In this document: one piece after another, positions 50,892-59,824 of the stretch
How positions within the stretch are numbered: position 1 is the stretch's first letter
How the letters are laid out: each line of letters starts with the position of its first letter
DNA from: Natrinema longum
GTDB taxonomy: Archaea; Halobacteriota; Halobacteria; Halobacteriales; Natrialbaceae
Assembly (NCBI RefSeq): GCF_017352095.1
Contig: NZ_CP071463.1
Span: forward strand, 1,116,001 to 1,180,000
Length of the DNA stretch: 64,000 bases
Reading direction: 5' to 3'
Program-made: the position numbers and the translations under genes
The notes under the pieces: generated by a model
What the model saw: only the letters and a program-made list of their open reading frames with translations
Databases searched by the model: none
What the model was told of the DNA's origin: nothing

Positions 50892-51827
50892 CTATCCGTG
50901 CGTATACCCCCGATCCACGAGTTCGTCGCCGTCCATCGTTACGCCATCCGTCGCCGTTCGGACCGATCCGATCACCGATAGCGAGACGTCAGTCGCCTCG
51001 CGGACGGCCGGGAGCGCGTCCTCGGGAAGCGCCGCGACGAGTTCGAAGTCCTCGCCGAAGGTCGTCGCGAGTTCGAACGCCTCGTCCTCGCCGTCGGCGA
51101 CCTCGCGGACGGCGTCGTCGATCGGAATTCGATTGGATTCGATCGCGACCCCGCAGTCGCTGGCTTCGGCGAGCTGATGGATCGAGCGGGCGAGTCCGTC
51201 GCTCGAGTCCATCATCGCGGTCGCGTGAGGGGCGAGCGCTCGACCGGCTGCGATCCGGGGGCAGAACTGAAAGAGGGCGTTCGCCCGCTCGAGCAGCCAC
51301 TCGGTACCCTCGTCGCCGCCGTCAGCGTCGTCGCCGTCGTCGGTCCCGCGGGCCGCCCGGTCGAAGTACTCGAGTGCCGCCGCGCTCCGTCCGAGGGTTC
51401 CGGTAACACAGACGACGTCGCCGGGACGGGCACCGCTTCGCGGGACGGGGTCGTCGGTCCGACCGATCGCGGTCGTCGCCACGGTGAACTCGTCGTGGCC
51501 GTCGAGATCGCCGCCGACGTATTCGGTATCGACCAGTTCGCAGACGTCGCTCGCACCGCGAACGAACGCGAGCAGTTCGTCGCGATCGAACGTCGGAGCG
51601 GCGTAGGCGGCGACCGCCGCCGTGGCCTCGGCACCCATCGCCGCGACGTCCGACAGCGACGCACCGACGGCGCGCCAGCCGGCCGTATAGCGGGTCGTTC
51701 CGTCCGGAAAATCGGTCCGGTCGTGGAGCATGTCCGTCGTGACGACCAGTCCATCGACGACGGCCGCGTCGTCGCCGGCCCCCTCGAGTTCGTCCGACAG
51801 GAGTCGCAGGGCGGCTCGTTCGTCCAT
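50892..51827 (-). CDS. thiL: Thiamine-monophosphate kinase
   Basis: From the ATG at 51825-51827 (MDERAALRLLSDELEGAGDD) the protein has 311 residues. ThiL motifs are present: GDDAAVVDGLVVTTDMLHDR, with the metal-binding aspartates, then AMGAEATAAVAAYAAPTFDR and YVGGDLDGHDEFTVATTAIG. VVCVTGTLGRSAAALEYFDR and ATAMMDSSDGLARSIHQLAE (the second aspartate site) follow. It phosphorylates thiamine monophosphate to the diphosphate. It is convergent with the protease, with 18 bp between stops, and diverges from rps19e. Confidence 0.92.
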   Translation of the reverse strand: MDERAALRLLSDELEGAGDDAAVVDGLVVTTDMLHDRTDFPDGTTRYTAGWRAVGASLSDVAAMGAEATAAVAAYAAPTFDRDELLAFVRGASDVCELVDTEYVGGDLDGHDEFTVATTAIGRTDDPVPRSGARPGDVVCVTGTLGRSAAALEYFDRAARGTDDGDDADGGDEGTEWLLERANALFQFCPRIAAGRALAPHATAMMDSSDGLARSIHQLAEASDCGVAIESNRIPIDDAVREVADGEDEAFELATTFGEDFELVAALPEDALPAVREATDVSLSVIGSVRTATDGVTMDGDELVDRGYTHG

Positions 51828-51924
51828 ACCCCCCGTTTCGACTCGAGGGCGAAAAACGGTCCGGGCCACAGGCGGCTGCACAGATACGATGGTCTTAAAT
51901 GCCGCCGACGGGAATCACACGCCA

Positions 51925-52380
51925 ATGGCTACGATGTACGACGTTCCGGCGGACGACCTCATCGAGGCGCTCGCCGACGATCTCGCGGATCGACTCGAGG
52001 AACCGGAGTGGGGAGCGTTCGCCAAGAGTGGCGTCGACAAGGAACTCCCGCCCGAACAGGAGGACTTCTGGGCCACCCGCGCCGCGAGTCTCCTGCGCAA
52101 GGTCGCCGACCGCGGTCCGGTCGGCGTCGAGCGACTCTCGACGGAGTACGGCGGCGCGAAAGGCGGCTCCAACCGCTACCAGGTCGCGCCCGACAAACGC
52201 GCCGACGGCTCGAAGAACCTGATCCGGACCATCCTCCAGCAACTCGAGGAAGAGGATCTCGTCGAGACCGCCGAGGGCGAAGGTCGCCGAATCACCGCCG
52301 AGGGCCAGAGCCTGCTCGACGACACCGCCGGCACCGTCCTCGAAGAACTCGACCGTCCGGAACTCGAGCGATACGCGTAA
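51925..52380 (+). CDS. rps19e: 30S ribosomal protein S19e
   Basis: The 151-residue protein carries the archaeal S19e core: TMYDVPADDLIEALADDLAD, DFWATRAASLLRKVADRGPV, GVERLSTEYGGAKGGSNRYQ and IRTILQQLEEEDLVETAEGE. It binds the small subunit head. The ATG at 51925 gives the family length. It leads the common haloarchaeal set rps19e, PDCD5-like, PP-loop protein and hisS, all on the plus strand. Confidence 0.96.
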   Translation: MATMYDVPADDLIEALADDLADRLEEPEWGAFAKSGVDKELPPEQEDFWATRAASLLRKVADRGPVGVERLSTEYGGAKGGSNRYQVAPDKRADGSKNLIRTILQQLEEEDLVETAEGEGRRITAEGQSLLDDTAGTVLEELDRPELERYA

Positions 52381-52477
52381 TCGGAGCATCCGTTTTCGTG
52401 TCGGTTTCACCGTCCAGAGCCATCGCTCCCGTCGTCCGTAATCATTTTCCGGCGTGCCGGACAAGTACGGCATAACT

Positions 52478-52828
52478 ATGAGTGGTTCACCGGACGAGGA
52501 GAAACTCGAGGAACTCCGACAGAAGAAAATGGAGCAGCTACAGGACCGCGCCGAGTCCCAGCAGGGCGAGGCCGGGCAGGAGGCGGCCAAACAGCAGGCC
52601 GAGGCCCAGAAGAAGGCGGTCCTGCGACAGCACCTGACCGACGAGGCCCGCAAGCGACTCAACACCGTCAAGATGAGCAAGCCCCAGTTCGGCGAGCAGG
52701 TCGAACGGCAGGTCATCAGCCTCGCCCGCAGCGGCCGCATTCAGGGCAAGATCGACGACGAGAAGATGAAACAGCTCCTCAAGGAGCTCAAGCCGGACTC
52801 GCAGAGCTTCGACATCCAGCGCCGGTAA
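52478..52828 (+). CDS. PDCD5-family DNA-binding protein
   Basis: The 116-residue protein has a flexible helix-rich start ([20 protein letters not shown]) and a three-helix core, [20 protein letters not shown] to [16 protein letters not shown]. This is the archaeal homologue of human PDCD5/TFAR19. Family members bind DNA or chaperonin-tubulin complexes in eukaryotes, and the archaeal role is open. Its stop overlaps the next gene's start in TAATG. Confidence 0.93.
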   Translation: MSGSPDEEKLEELRQKKMEQLQDRAESQQGEAGQEAAKQQAEAQKKAVLRQHLTDEARKRLNTVKMSKPQFGEQVERQVISLARSGRIQGKIDDEKMKQLLKELKPDSQSFDIQRR

Positions 52829-53418
52829 TGGAGCTCGGACTGCTCTACAGCGGCGGCAAAGACTCGACGCTCGCCGCGCTCTTGCTCGAGGAGTTCTACG
52901 ATGTCACGTTGCTGACGGCCCATTTCGGGATCAGCGACGACTGGAAACACGCCCGCGAAACGGCCCGCGCCGCCGGCTTCGATTTCGAACGCCTCGAGTG
53001 CGATCCCGACGTCGCCGGCGAGGCAGTCGGTCGGATTCGGGACGACGGCTTTCCGCGAAACGGCATTCAGCTGGTCCACCAGCACGCCCTCGAACGACTC
53101 GCTGACCGCGAGTTCGACGCCATCGGGGACGGGACGCGGCGCGACGACCGCGTCCCGACGGTGTCGCGAGCACAGGCCCAGAGCCTCGAGGATCGCCACG
53201 GCGTCGACTACATCGCGCCGCTATCGGGCTTTGGCCGGTCGGCCGTCGACCGGCTCGTCGACGCGCGACTGGACGTGACAGTTGGCCCAAGCGAGGACAT
53301 CGACAGAGCGGATTACGAGGCAGAGCTCCGGACGCTCCTCGCCGAGGAAGCGGGACCGGCGGCGATCGAGGAGTGTTTTCCCGACCACGATCAGACGTAC
53401 GTCACGAACGTCCGTTGA
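52828..53418 (+). CDS. PP-loop ATPase (diphthine-ammonia ligase/asparagine synthetase-like fold)
   Basis: The 196-residue protein starts [20 protein letters not shown] with the SGGKDS PP-loop. It continues HFGISDDWKHARETARAAGF, then DAIGDGTRRDDRVPTVSRAQ and VDYIAPLSGFGRSAVDRL. Such proteins adenylate a substrate for amidation or thiolation. It overlaps the PDCD5-like gene (TAATG) and lies before hisS, so a role connected with translation is plausible. The substrate is not known. It lacks the cysteine cluster of the larger PP-loop protein at 24504. Confidence 0.83.
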   Translation: MELGLLYSGGKDSTLAALLLEEFYDVTLLTAHFGISDDWKHARETARAAGFDFERLECDPDVAGEAVGRIRDDGFPRNGIQLVHQHALERLADREFDAIGDGTRRDDRVPTVSRAQAQSLEDRHGVDYIAPLSGFGRSAVDRLVDARLDVTVGPSEDIDRADYEAELRTLLAEEAGPAAIEECFPDHDQTYVTNVR

Positions 53419-53498
53419 CCGATCGCTGCTCGAGGCAGGCGATCGCCGACCGCCGCCGAACGGAAGGATAAAAGGCCGCCGTCGCCGAACGGGTTCCC

Positions 53499-54797
53499 AT
53501 GTACGACCGGATCAAGGGCTTTCGTGACTTTTATCCCGGCGAGATGGCCGCCAGACGAGCGACCATCGACGTTCTGGAGGACACCGCCCGCGAGTACGGG
53601 TTCCGCGAGATCGGGACGCCGGCGCTGGAGCGTGCCGAGATGTGGACCGACAAGAGCGGCGACGACATCGTCGACGAGCTCTACTCCTTCGAGGACCAGA
53701 GCGGTCGCCACGTGACGTTGACCCCCGAACTGACGCCGACGGTCGCCCGGATGGTCGTCGCGAAACAACAGGAGCTCTCGAAGCCGATCAAGTGGGTGTC
53801 GACGCGACCGTTCTGGCGCTACGAGCAGGTCCAGCAGGGCCGGTATCGGGAGTTCTACCAGACCAACGTCGACATCTTCGGCTCGTCGGCACCCGAAGCC
53901 GACGCCGAGATCCTCGCGTGGGCGGCCGACGCGATGACCGGCCTCGGCCTCACCGGCGAGCACTTCGAATTCCGGGTCTCCCACCGGGACATCCTCGGGG
54001 GGGTCCTGGAGAGCTACGACACCGACGTCGACACCGAGGCGGCGATTCGCGCGGTCGACAAATCCGACAAGCTCTCGCAGGTCGAGTATCACGATTTACT
54101 GATCGACGCCGGCCTGTCGGCCGAGCAGGCCGCCGAGTTCGACGACCTCATCGCGGGCGGCGATCTCGACGAGGTAGAGGCGTTCGCCGACACCGAGCGC
54201 GTCACCGCTGCCGTCGACAACCTCCAGAACGTGCTCGCCGCCGCCGAGGACTTCGGCGCTCGCGAGTACTGTACCGTCTCGCTGGAGACGGCCCGTGGAC
54301 TGGACTACTACACGGGCGTGGTCTTCGAGTGTTTCGACTCGGCGGGCGAGGTTTCACGGTCGATCTTCGGCGGTGGCCGCTACGACGACCTCATCGAGAG
54401 CTTCGGTGGCCAGCCGACGCCCGCGGTCGGCGTCGCGCCGGGCCACGCGACGCTGTCGTTGTTGTTGCAGCGGGCGGGCGTCTGGCCCGAGGAAGAAGTA
54501 ACGACGGACTACTACGTCCTGCAGATCGGCGACACGCGGTCGGAGGCGGCCCGGATCGTCGGGGAACTGCGCGAGCAGGGCCACGTCGTCGAGACCGACA
54601 TCGCGGGTCGTTCCTTCGGCGCGCAACTCGATTACGCCGATTCGATCAACGCCGAGACCGTGGTCATCGTCGGCGAACAGGACCTCGCGAACGACGAGGT
54701 CACGATCAAGGACATGGCGTCGGGCGACCAGACGCAGGTTCCGGTCGACGAGTTCCCCGGCGATCTCGAGCGGCCGACGTTCGACGATCTCGCGTAG
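53499..54797 (+). CDS. hisS: Histidyl-tRNA synthetase
   Basis: The 432-residue class II synthetase has motif 1 (REYGFREIGTPALERAEMWT), motif 2 (STRPFWRYEQVQQGRYREFY), the histidine motifs TVSLETARGLDYYTGVVFEC and GGRYDDLIESFG, and motif 3 (PAVGVAPGHATLSLLLQRAG). The C-terminal anticodon domain is YYVLQIGDTRSEAARIVGEL onward. It charges tRNA-His. Length and motifs are normal. It follows the PP-loop gene by 80 bp on the same strand. Confidence 0.96.
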   Translation: MYDRIKGFRDFYPGEMAARRATIDVLEDTAREYGFREIGTPALERAEMWTDKSGDDIVDELYSFEDQSGRHVTLTPELTPTVARMVVAKQQELSKPIKWVSTRPFWRYEQVQQGRYREFYQTNVDIFGSSAPEADAEILAWAADAMTGLGLTGEHFEFRVSHRDILGGVLESYDTDVDTEAAIRAVDKSDKLSQVEYHDLLIDAGLSAEQAAEFDDLIAGGDLDEVEAFADTERVTAAVDNLQNVLAAAEDFGAREYCTVSLETARGLDYYTGVVFECFDSAGEVSRSIFGGGRYDDLIESFGGQPTPAVGVAPGHATLSLLLQRAGVWPEEEVTTDYYVLQIGDTRSEAARIVGELREQGHVVETDIAGRSFGAQLDYADSINAETVVIVGEQDLANDEVTIKDMASGDQTQVPVDEFPGDLERPTFDDLA

Positions 54798-54929
54798 CGA
54801 ACGCGTTCGCCCGTCTATTTAAACACCCTCTATCGCGTGGGGGTAATCCGATTAGGTTCCCGATAGACAGGAATTAAAGGGGGTATTAACGCCCGAGAGT
54901 GCCAATCCTCAGTCGTGAGGTGACGACCA

Positions 54930-55463
54930 ATGTCTACAACGAAAGCCACCGTTCAGTGGTTCGGCAGGCGGGAAGAGTTCGAGTACGCCGATTCGGTCGC
55001 CGGCTACCTGCTGGTGGCGGTGCGGCTGCTCGTCGGCTACTGGTTCCTCCACTCGGGATGGACCAAGTTCGCGTTCGTCGCAGGGGAGCCGTTCAACGCG
55101 GGGGGCTACCTGCAGAACGCTTCCTCGCCCATCGCCGGCCTCTTCGAGGTCGTGGCCGGGACGCCCTGGCTGCTCGAGTTCACCAACGTCGTGATTCCCC
55201 TCGGTGAGTTCCTGATCGGACTGGGACTCATCCTCGGGGCGCTCGTGCGCCTGGCCGCCTTCTTCGGCGGCGTGCTCATGACGTTGTTCTACCTGGGCAA
55301 CGCCGACTGGGCACACGGCTACGTCAACGGGGACCTCCTCGGACTCCTCATGTTCGTGATCATCGGCGTCTTCGCCGCGGGCCGCATCCTCGGCGTCGAC
55401 GCCTCCCTCGAGCAACTGGAGTTCGTGCAACGGCGACCGTGGCTGCGCTATCTCCTCGGCTGA
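54930..55463 (+). CDS. DoxX-family membrane protein
   Basis: The 177-residue protein has four hydrophobic helices in DoxX order: YLLVAVRLLVGYWFLHSGWT, LEFTNVVIPLGEFLIGLGLI, VRLAAFFGGVLMTLFYLGN and GLLMFVIIGVFAAGRILGVD. DoxX proteins occur with quinone-linked oxidation or stress responses, and the biochemical role is not settled. The first helix carries the RL-x-x-G-x-x-F-x-x-S-G-W-x-K signature. It lies 132 bp after hisS behind AT-rich DNA (about 54864-54890) that may hold its own promoter. Confidence 0.87.
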   Translation: MSTTKATVQWFGRREEFEYADSVAGYLLVAVRLLVGYWFLHSGWTKFAFVAGEPFNAGGYLQNASSPIAGLFEVVAGTPWLLEFTNVVIPLGEFLIGLGLILGALVRLAAFFGGVLMTLFYLGNADWAHGYVNGDLLGLLMFVIIGVFAAGRILGVDASLEQLEFVQRRPWLRYLLG

Positions 55464-55495
55464 GGCCTTCCGGCCCGGACTGCTTTTTCGGGGGA

Positions 55496-55690
55496 TCACG
55501 ACCACTCTCGGTCGCGTCGACCGGGTCGAACCGGTCGTCGGTGACGAACGCCTCGGCCGCATCGCGTCGTTCGATCGGCGAGTGACCGGTCTCGACGAAG
55601 TGATCGAATCGCACGGCTGCAGTCGCCAGTGTCGTCCCCATCGGCCCGGTACTGCCACTCACACGCTCCACAGTACGCGCTCAACACGAG
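55496..55690 (-). pseudogene. Possible frameshifted small zinc-finger-like protein
   Basis: Two overlapping minus-strand frames complement each other. One begins AYCGACEWQYRADGDDTGD, with a C-x2-C pair. A +1 shift near GACGACACTGGCGAC gives LATAAVRFDHFVETGHSPIE, with two His spaced like a zinc site and clearly coding third positions. Joined they would form a C2H2-type small protein. The 3' end is unclear, because the second frame reads on antisense to doxX. The rest of the 55464-55812 gap holds no gene. Confidence 0.35.
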
Positions 55691-55812
55691 TGGCCCGTCG
55701 AAGGCCTTCTAATGAACGACGGGGTTCAGACAGTGATGGCTTAGTTGTCTACTCGTACGTCGGGCCGAGTGCAGGTCCAATCATTAACTACGGCGGTGAT
55801 GTACCACGTCCG

Positions 55813-57297
55813 ATGGCCGACGCTGACGCCGACACCCGCCCGAACGTCCTGTTCGTACTCACCGATCAGGAGCGATACGACCCCAGCGCACCCGACGGGC
55901 CGCCCGTCGAGACCCCGACGATGGACCGACTCTCGAGCGAGGGGATCCGCTTCGAGCGGGCGTTCACGCCGATCAGCATCTGCTCGAGCGCTCGCGCGTC
56001 GCTGCTGACCGGGCAGTTTCCCCACGGGCACGGGATGTTGAACAACTGCCACGAGCCCGACGCGATCCGGACGAACATCCCCGACGAGCTGCCGACGTTC
56101 TCGGAGGAACTCGTCGCGGCCGGCTACGACCTGACCTACACGGGCAAGTGGCACGCCGGTCGCGATCGGACGCCGGCCGACTTCGGCTTCTCGTATCTCG
56201 GCGGGAGCGACACGCACCACGACGACATCGACGAGGCGTTCCGCGAGTACCGCAGGGAGCGGGGCACGCCCGTCGACGAGGCGACCCTCGAGGAGGAGAT
56301 CTACACCGGCGAGGAGCCCAGAGACGGCGACGAGGGGACGTTCGTCGCCGCGAAGACGGCCGTCGACGTCGCGGAGACGCGCGCGTACTTCCTCGCCGAG
56401 CGGACGATCGACGCGATCGAGTCCCACGCCGACGGCGACCGTGACGGCCCCTTCTTCCACCGAACGGATTTCTACGGCCCTCACCACCCCTACGTCGTCC
56501 CGGAACCCTACGCCTCGATGTACGATCCCGACGAAATCGAGCCGCCCGCGAGCTACGCGGAGACCTACGACGGGAAACCGCGGGTCCACGAGAACTACCT
56601 CGCCTATCGCGGCGTCAGCGACTTCGACTGGGACATCTGGGCCGAAGCGCTCGCGAAGTACTGGGGCTTTATCACGATGATCGACCACCAGTTCGATCGG
56701 ATCCTCGACGCGCTCGAGGAGCACGGACTGGCCGAGCAGACAGTCGTCGTCCACGCCTCGGACCACGGCGACTTCGCCGGGAGCCACCGCCAGTTCAACA
56801 AGGGACCGCTGATGTACGACGACACCTACCACATCCCGCTGCAGGTCCGCTGGCCAGGCGTGGCCGACCCGGGTGCGACCAGCGAAGCCCCCGTTCACCT
56901 GCACGACCTGGCGGCGACGTTCCTCGAGATCGCCGACGTTCCCGCGCCCGACAGCTTCGATTCGCGGAGTCTGGTTCCCATACTCGAGAACGGCGGCGAC
57001 CCACCCGACGGCGTCGACTGGGCGGATTCGTCGTTCGCACAGTATCACGGCGACGAGTTCGGACTCTACAGCCAGCGGATGGTCCGGACCGATCGCTACA
57101 AGTACGTCTACAACGGGCCGGATATCGACGAACTCTACGACCTCGCGGCCGATCCCGACGAACTGCACAATCTGATCGACCACCCCGAATACGAGGACAC
57201 CCGGAGCGCACTGCGCGAGCGGCTGATCGAGTGGATGCACGAGACGGACGACCCGAACCGGGTCTGGGTGAGTGGCGTCCTCGAGAACGCCTCGTAG
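55813..57297 (+). CDS. Sulfatase-family hydrolase
   Basis: From the ATG at 55813 (MADADADTRPNVLFVLTDQE) the protein has 494 residues. The sulfatase signature region is PISICSSARASLLTGQFPHG. Here the C-x-x-x-R core is C-S-S-A-R, with serine in place of the usual proline or alanine. The cysteine can still be the formylglycine site. TYTGKWHAGRDRTPADFGFS, VVVHASDHGDFAGSHRQFNK and a C-terminal DELYDLAADPDELHNL match the alkaline-phosphatase-fold sulfatases. It may remove sulfate esters from a glycan. No signal peptide is present, so it is either cytosolic or not exported by a standard route. Confidence 0.87.
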   Translation: MADADADTRPNVLFVLTDQERYDPSAPDGPPVETPTMDRLSSEGIRFERAFTPISICSSARASLLTGQFPHGHGMLNNCHEPDAIRTNIPDELPTFSEELVAAGYDLTYTGKWHAGRDRTPADFGFSYLGGSDTHHDDIDEAFREYRRERGTPVDEATLEEEIYTGEEPRDGDEGTFVAAKTAVDVAETRAYFLAERTIDAIESHADGDRDGPFFHRTDFYGPHHPYVVPEPYASMYDPDEIEPPASYAETYDGKPRVHENYLAYRGVSDFDWDIWAEALAKYWGFITMIDHQFDRILDALEEHGLAEQTVVVHASDHGDFAGSHRQFNKGPLMYDDTYHIPLQVRWPGVADPGATSEAPVHLHDLAATFLEIADVPAPDSFDSRSLVPILENGGDPPDGVDWADSSFAQYHGDEFGLYSQRMVRTDRYKYVYNGPDIDELYDLAADPDELHNLIDHPEYEDTRSALRERLIEWMHETDDPNRVWVSGVLENAS

Positions 57298-57372
57298 CTA
57301 TCCCGTCCTCATCGGGCGGTGGCGCGTGCTGTCGGCCGGCCGAGTGCGAACGAGGACGGTCGATGACATCGC

Positions 57373-57428
57373 GCGAGGGATGAGCGAGCGACCGACGGGA
57401 GCGAGTGAATCGGTTGGGGAGGGCGTGG
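57373..57428 (+). repeat. Shortened relative of the 119-bp repeat
   Basis: GCGAGGGATGAGCGAGCG at the left and GAATCGGTTGGGGAGGGCGTGG (last part of the arm) at the right match the arm at 2099-2217. The middle is replaced by a shorter, different sequence. It lies in the gap 57298-57613 between the sulfatase and the next gene. That gap carries no coding frame. Confidence 0.75.
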
Positions 57429-57613
57429 CCTCCATGCCGCCACGAGAGCACAGCGTCGCTGTTGGCGTCGTCTGAACGATAGCAGAGCGCTCGGTGGCGT
57501 TCTCGGAGGAGACGACTCCGCGATCCGATTCCGGAACGGAAGCGTACGTTTACGGTCCCGAAGCGGCTACCCTCCGCTATGATCGCCGATACCGACGAAA
57601 CGGGGGAGACCCG

Positions 57614-58054
57614 ATGACGGGGACCGATTCGGACGACTCGCCGGCCGCCCTCCGCGAGGACGCCACCGAGTACGAGGAGATCGCCGACGCCCTCGAGGAC
57701 CTCCTCGAAGAACTCCGCGAAGCGGAGCTCAAAGGGTCGCGCCTCGAGGGCCTGTTCGACGAGGTCAGCTCGAGCAACCCGAACATCTGGAACATCGTGA
57801 GCGCGTTCATCGACGTCGAGGACGGCGAGGCCGTCGTCACGGACGAGTCGAAACTGGCACAGGGCAGTTGGGCACCGGAGATCGTCGAGGGCTGTGACAC
57901 GATGATCACCCTCGACATCGAGTACGGGATGATGCCCGACGAGTTCACGTACACCGCCGGCAAGAAGCTCAGCCAACGGATCGAGGAGTTTCGGCAACAG
58001 GCAGCCGAGGCGAGGCAGAAGGCCGACGAACTCGAGGACGCCGGCGACGAGTAA
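57614..58054 (+). CDS. Conserved-looking haloarchaeal protein of unknown function
   Basis: From the ATG at 57614 the protein has 146 residues and is strongly acidic. An N-terminal coiled-coil-like part (EYEEIADALEDLLEELREAE) leads to a compact segment, LFDEVSSSNPNIWNIVSAFI and GSWAPEIVEGCDTMITLDIE, and a C-terminal helix rich in Glu, Gln and Ala (IEEFRQQAAEARQKADELED). No motif for catalysis is seen. The 120-base upstream extension in frame is basic and was excluded. Confidence 0.65.
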   Translation: MTGTDSDDSPAALREDATEYEEIADALEDLLEELREAELKGSRLEGLFDEVSSSNPNIWNIVSAFIDVEDGEAVVTDESKLAQGSWAPEIVEGCDTMITLDIEYGMMPDEFTYTAGKKLSQRIEEFRQQAAEARQKADELEDAGDE

Positions 58055-58306
58055 TATCGACCGCAGCGTACGGTATCCGAACGACGACGATCGCGCTCCG
58101 GCGAGACTGTCACTTCGTCGTGACTGTTACTCACGACCTGCGAAAGAATGACATTCGACTAGCGCCAACCCTCGAGTGACGGTTCCCGGGAATCGTCGAC
58201 GTGGCGGGCCAGCGGGGGCAGGCCCGTCATGTCTTTTCCTGTACCGTCCGGTCTCGGACGACAAGAATCTCCGTGCGAGCCCCTCGTTCGCCGTGACCAT
58301 CGGCTC

Positions 58307-58741
58307 TCACTCGACGACGAGGTCCTCCCTTTCGAACCGATCGCCGGGAGCGTCCACCCCGTCGGCGGCCGTCCGCCACCGCCACGACCCCACTGCGAGT
58401 GGCTCGAGCGAGACGATCAGATACGAGCGATCGGGCCAAGTCGCCCGCGCAGCGTCGGTCGCGCTCGGACGGGGCGGGCCCCGGGGATGGGAGTGATAGA
58501 AGCCGACGATCTCCCGGCCGCGGTCCTCGATTCGATCGAAGATCGCGAGCTGTTCCTCGGGATCGATTTCGTACCGGGTTCGGGGCGTTTCGGCGACGTT
58601 CGTGGCCGGGTACTGCGACCGGACGCGGCTCCGGCCATCGGGCTCGTACTCGCCGCCCAGAACGCCACAGATCTCCTCGGGGTCCCCCTCACGAGCACGC
58701 TCGAGGATCGCCTCCCGGACGGGGGTCGGCAAGACGATCAC
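58307..58741 (-). CDS. JAMM/MPN+ isopeptidase, desampylase-like
   Basis: The 144-residue metalloprotease has the complete JAMM site: E23 in PEEICGVLGGEYEP, then H83, H85, S93 and D96 in GFYHSHPRGPPRPSATDA. Archaeal members such as HvJAMM1 of Haloferax volcanii remove SAMP, a ubiquitin-like protein, from targets. The GTG start at 58739-58741 overlaps the stop of the upstream BtuF-like gene as GTGA, which supports this start. SAMP also serves in molybdopterin sulfur transfer, which links it loosely to the MoaE and MoeA genes in this window. Confidence 0.87.
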   Translation of the reverse strand: MIVLPTPVREAILERAREGDPEEICGVLGGEYEPDGRSRVRSQYPATNVAETPRTRYEIDPEEQLAIFDRIEDRGREIVGFYHSHPRGPPRPSATDAARATWPDRSYLIVSLEPLAVGSWRWRTAADGVDAPGDRFEREDLVVE

Positions 58742-59733
58742 GGGCTCGAGTCGACCTCGGCTCGAGACGCGGCCTCGACTCGAGCATCGTCGTCGCGGTC
58801 GGTCTCCGAACCGAGCGTCTCGAGGTCGTCGAACGGAACCGCGATAGCCGGGTCCGGCCCGTCGAACCGATCGGGCTGGACGATCGGCGCGAGCGCCTCG
58901 AGCGTCTCCACGAGCCGCGGGCCGGGCCGGTTGAGGTAGTGATCGCCGTCCATCGCCCAGACGCGACCCTCCTGCACTGCGGTCAGCTCGTCCCAGCCGT
59001 CGCGCTCGGTGAGGTCCGTCCGGTTCCGCGCGGTCTGCTCGAGGTCGAAGCCACAGGGCGCGACGACCACGACCTCGGGGTCGTACGCACGGATGGCGTC
59101 CCACTCGCGGGGCCTCGAGCGCTCGCCGGCCTCGGCCAGCCCGTACTCGCCGCCGGCCCAGTCGACGAGGTCGGCGGTCCAGTGACCCGCGATCATGACG
59201 GGATCGGTCCAGTCGAAGATCGCGACGCGTGGCCGGTTCTCGGCCGCGATATCGGTCGTTCGCTCCCGAACCGCATCGAGTCGCGACTCGAGGTCGCGTC
59301 GAACCTTCCGAGCGCGCTCCTCGCGACCGACCGCGCGGCCGATCCGCTCGAGGTCCGCGAGCACGTCGTCGACGCTGTGTGGATCGGTCGGCACGATTTC
59401 CGGGTCTGCTTCGATTCGATCCGCGGCGTCCTCGATGATCGCCACGTCGACCGCACAGACGTCGCACATTCCCTGGGTGACGATCACGTCCGGGTCGAGT
59501 TCCGCGAGGGTCTCGACATCGACGTCGTAGACGCCGTCCTCGGTGTCGGACGTTTCGAGCACCTGGTGGTCGATCTCGCCGCTCGAGCCCGAGGCGTCGA
59601 TCCGCGAACTGGTGACTGCGGGCGCGGACGCGGCGCTGGGCGGGTAATCACACTCGTGGGAGACGCCGACCGGCTCGAGGCCTAGCGCGGCGACGGTCTC
59701 AGTGGCCGAGGGGAGCGTCGTGACGATTCGCAT
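58738..59733 (-). CDS. Cobalamin/corrinoid-binding protein, BtuF-like
   Basis: From the ATG at 59731-59733 the protein reads MRIVTTLPSATETVAALGLE then PVGVSHECDYPPSA (331 residues). These are the markers of the BtuF-like periplasmic-binding fold (L-P-S-A/T-E-x-x-x-x-L-G, V-G-x-x-x-x-x-D-Y-P). Later segments include DPDVIVTQGMCDVCAVDVAI and VVVVAPCGFDLEQTARNRTD. It lacks a signal peptide and a lipobox, so it may be a cytosolic corrinoid-binding protein, not a secreted transporter component. Its stop overlaps the JAMM gene (GTGA), so the pair is co-translated. Confidence 0.85.
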   Translation of the reverse strand: MRIVTTLPSATETVAALGLEPVGVSHECDYPPSAASAPAVTSSRIDASGSSGEIDHQVLETSDTEDGVYDVDVETLAELDPDVIVTQGMCDVCAVDVAIIEDAADRIEADPEIVPTDPHSVDDVLADLERIGRAVGREERARKVRRDLESRLDAVRERTTDIAAENRPRVAIFDWTDPVMIAGHWTADLVDWAGGEYGLAEAGERSRPREWDAIRAYDPEVVVVAPCGFDLEQTARNRTDLTERDGWDELTAVQEGRVWAMDGDHYLNRPGPRLVETLEALAPIVQPDRFDGPDPAIAVPFDDLETLGSETDRDDDARVEAASRAEVDSSP

Positions 59734-59824
59734 GGCTGGTGGTAGGGAGCGTGAGAGTAAAAACGGCGTCCTCGAGGATCGGCGAGACCCAGCGACCGAG
59801 ACGGGGACGAAAACGGGACGTTTG

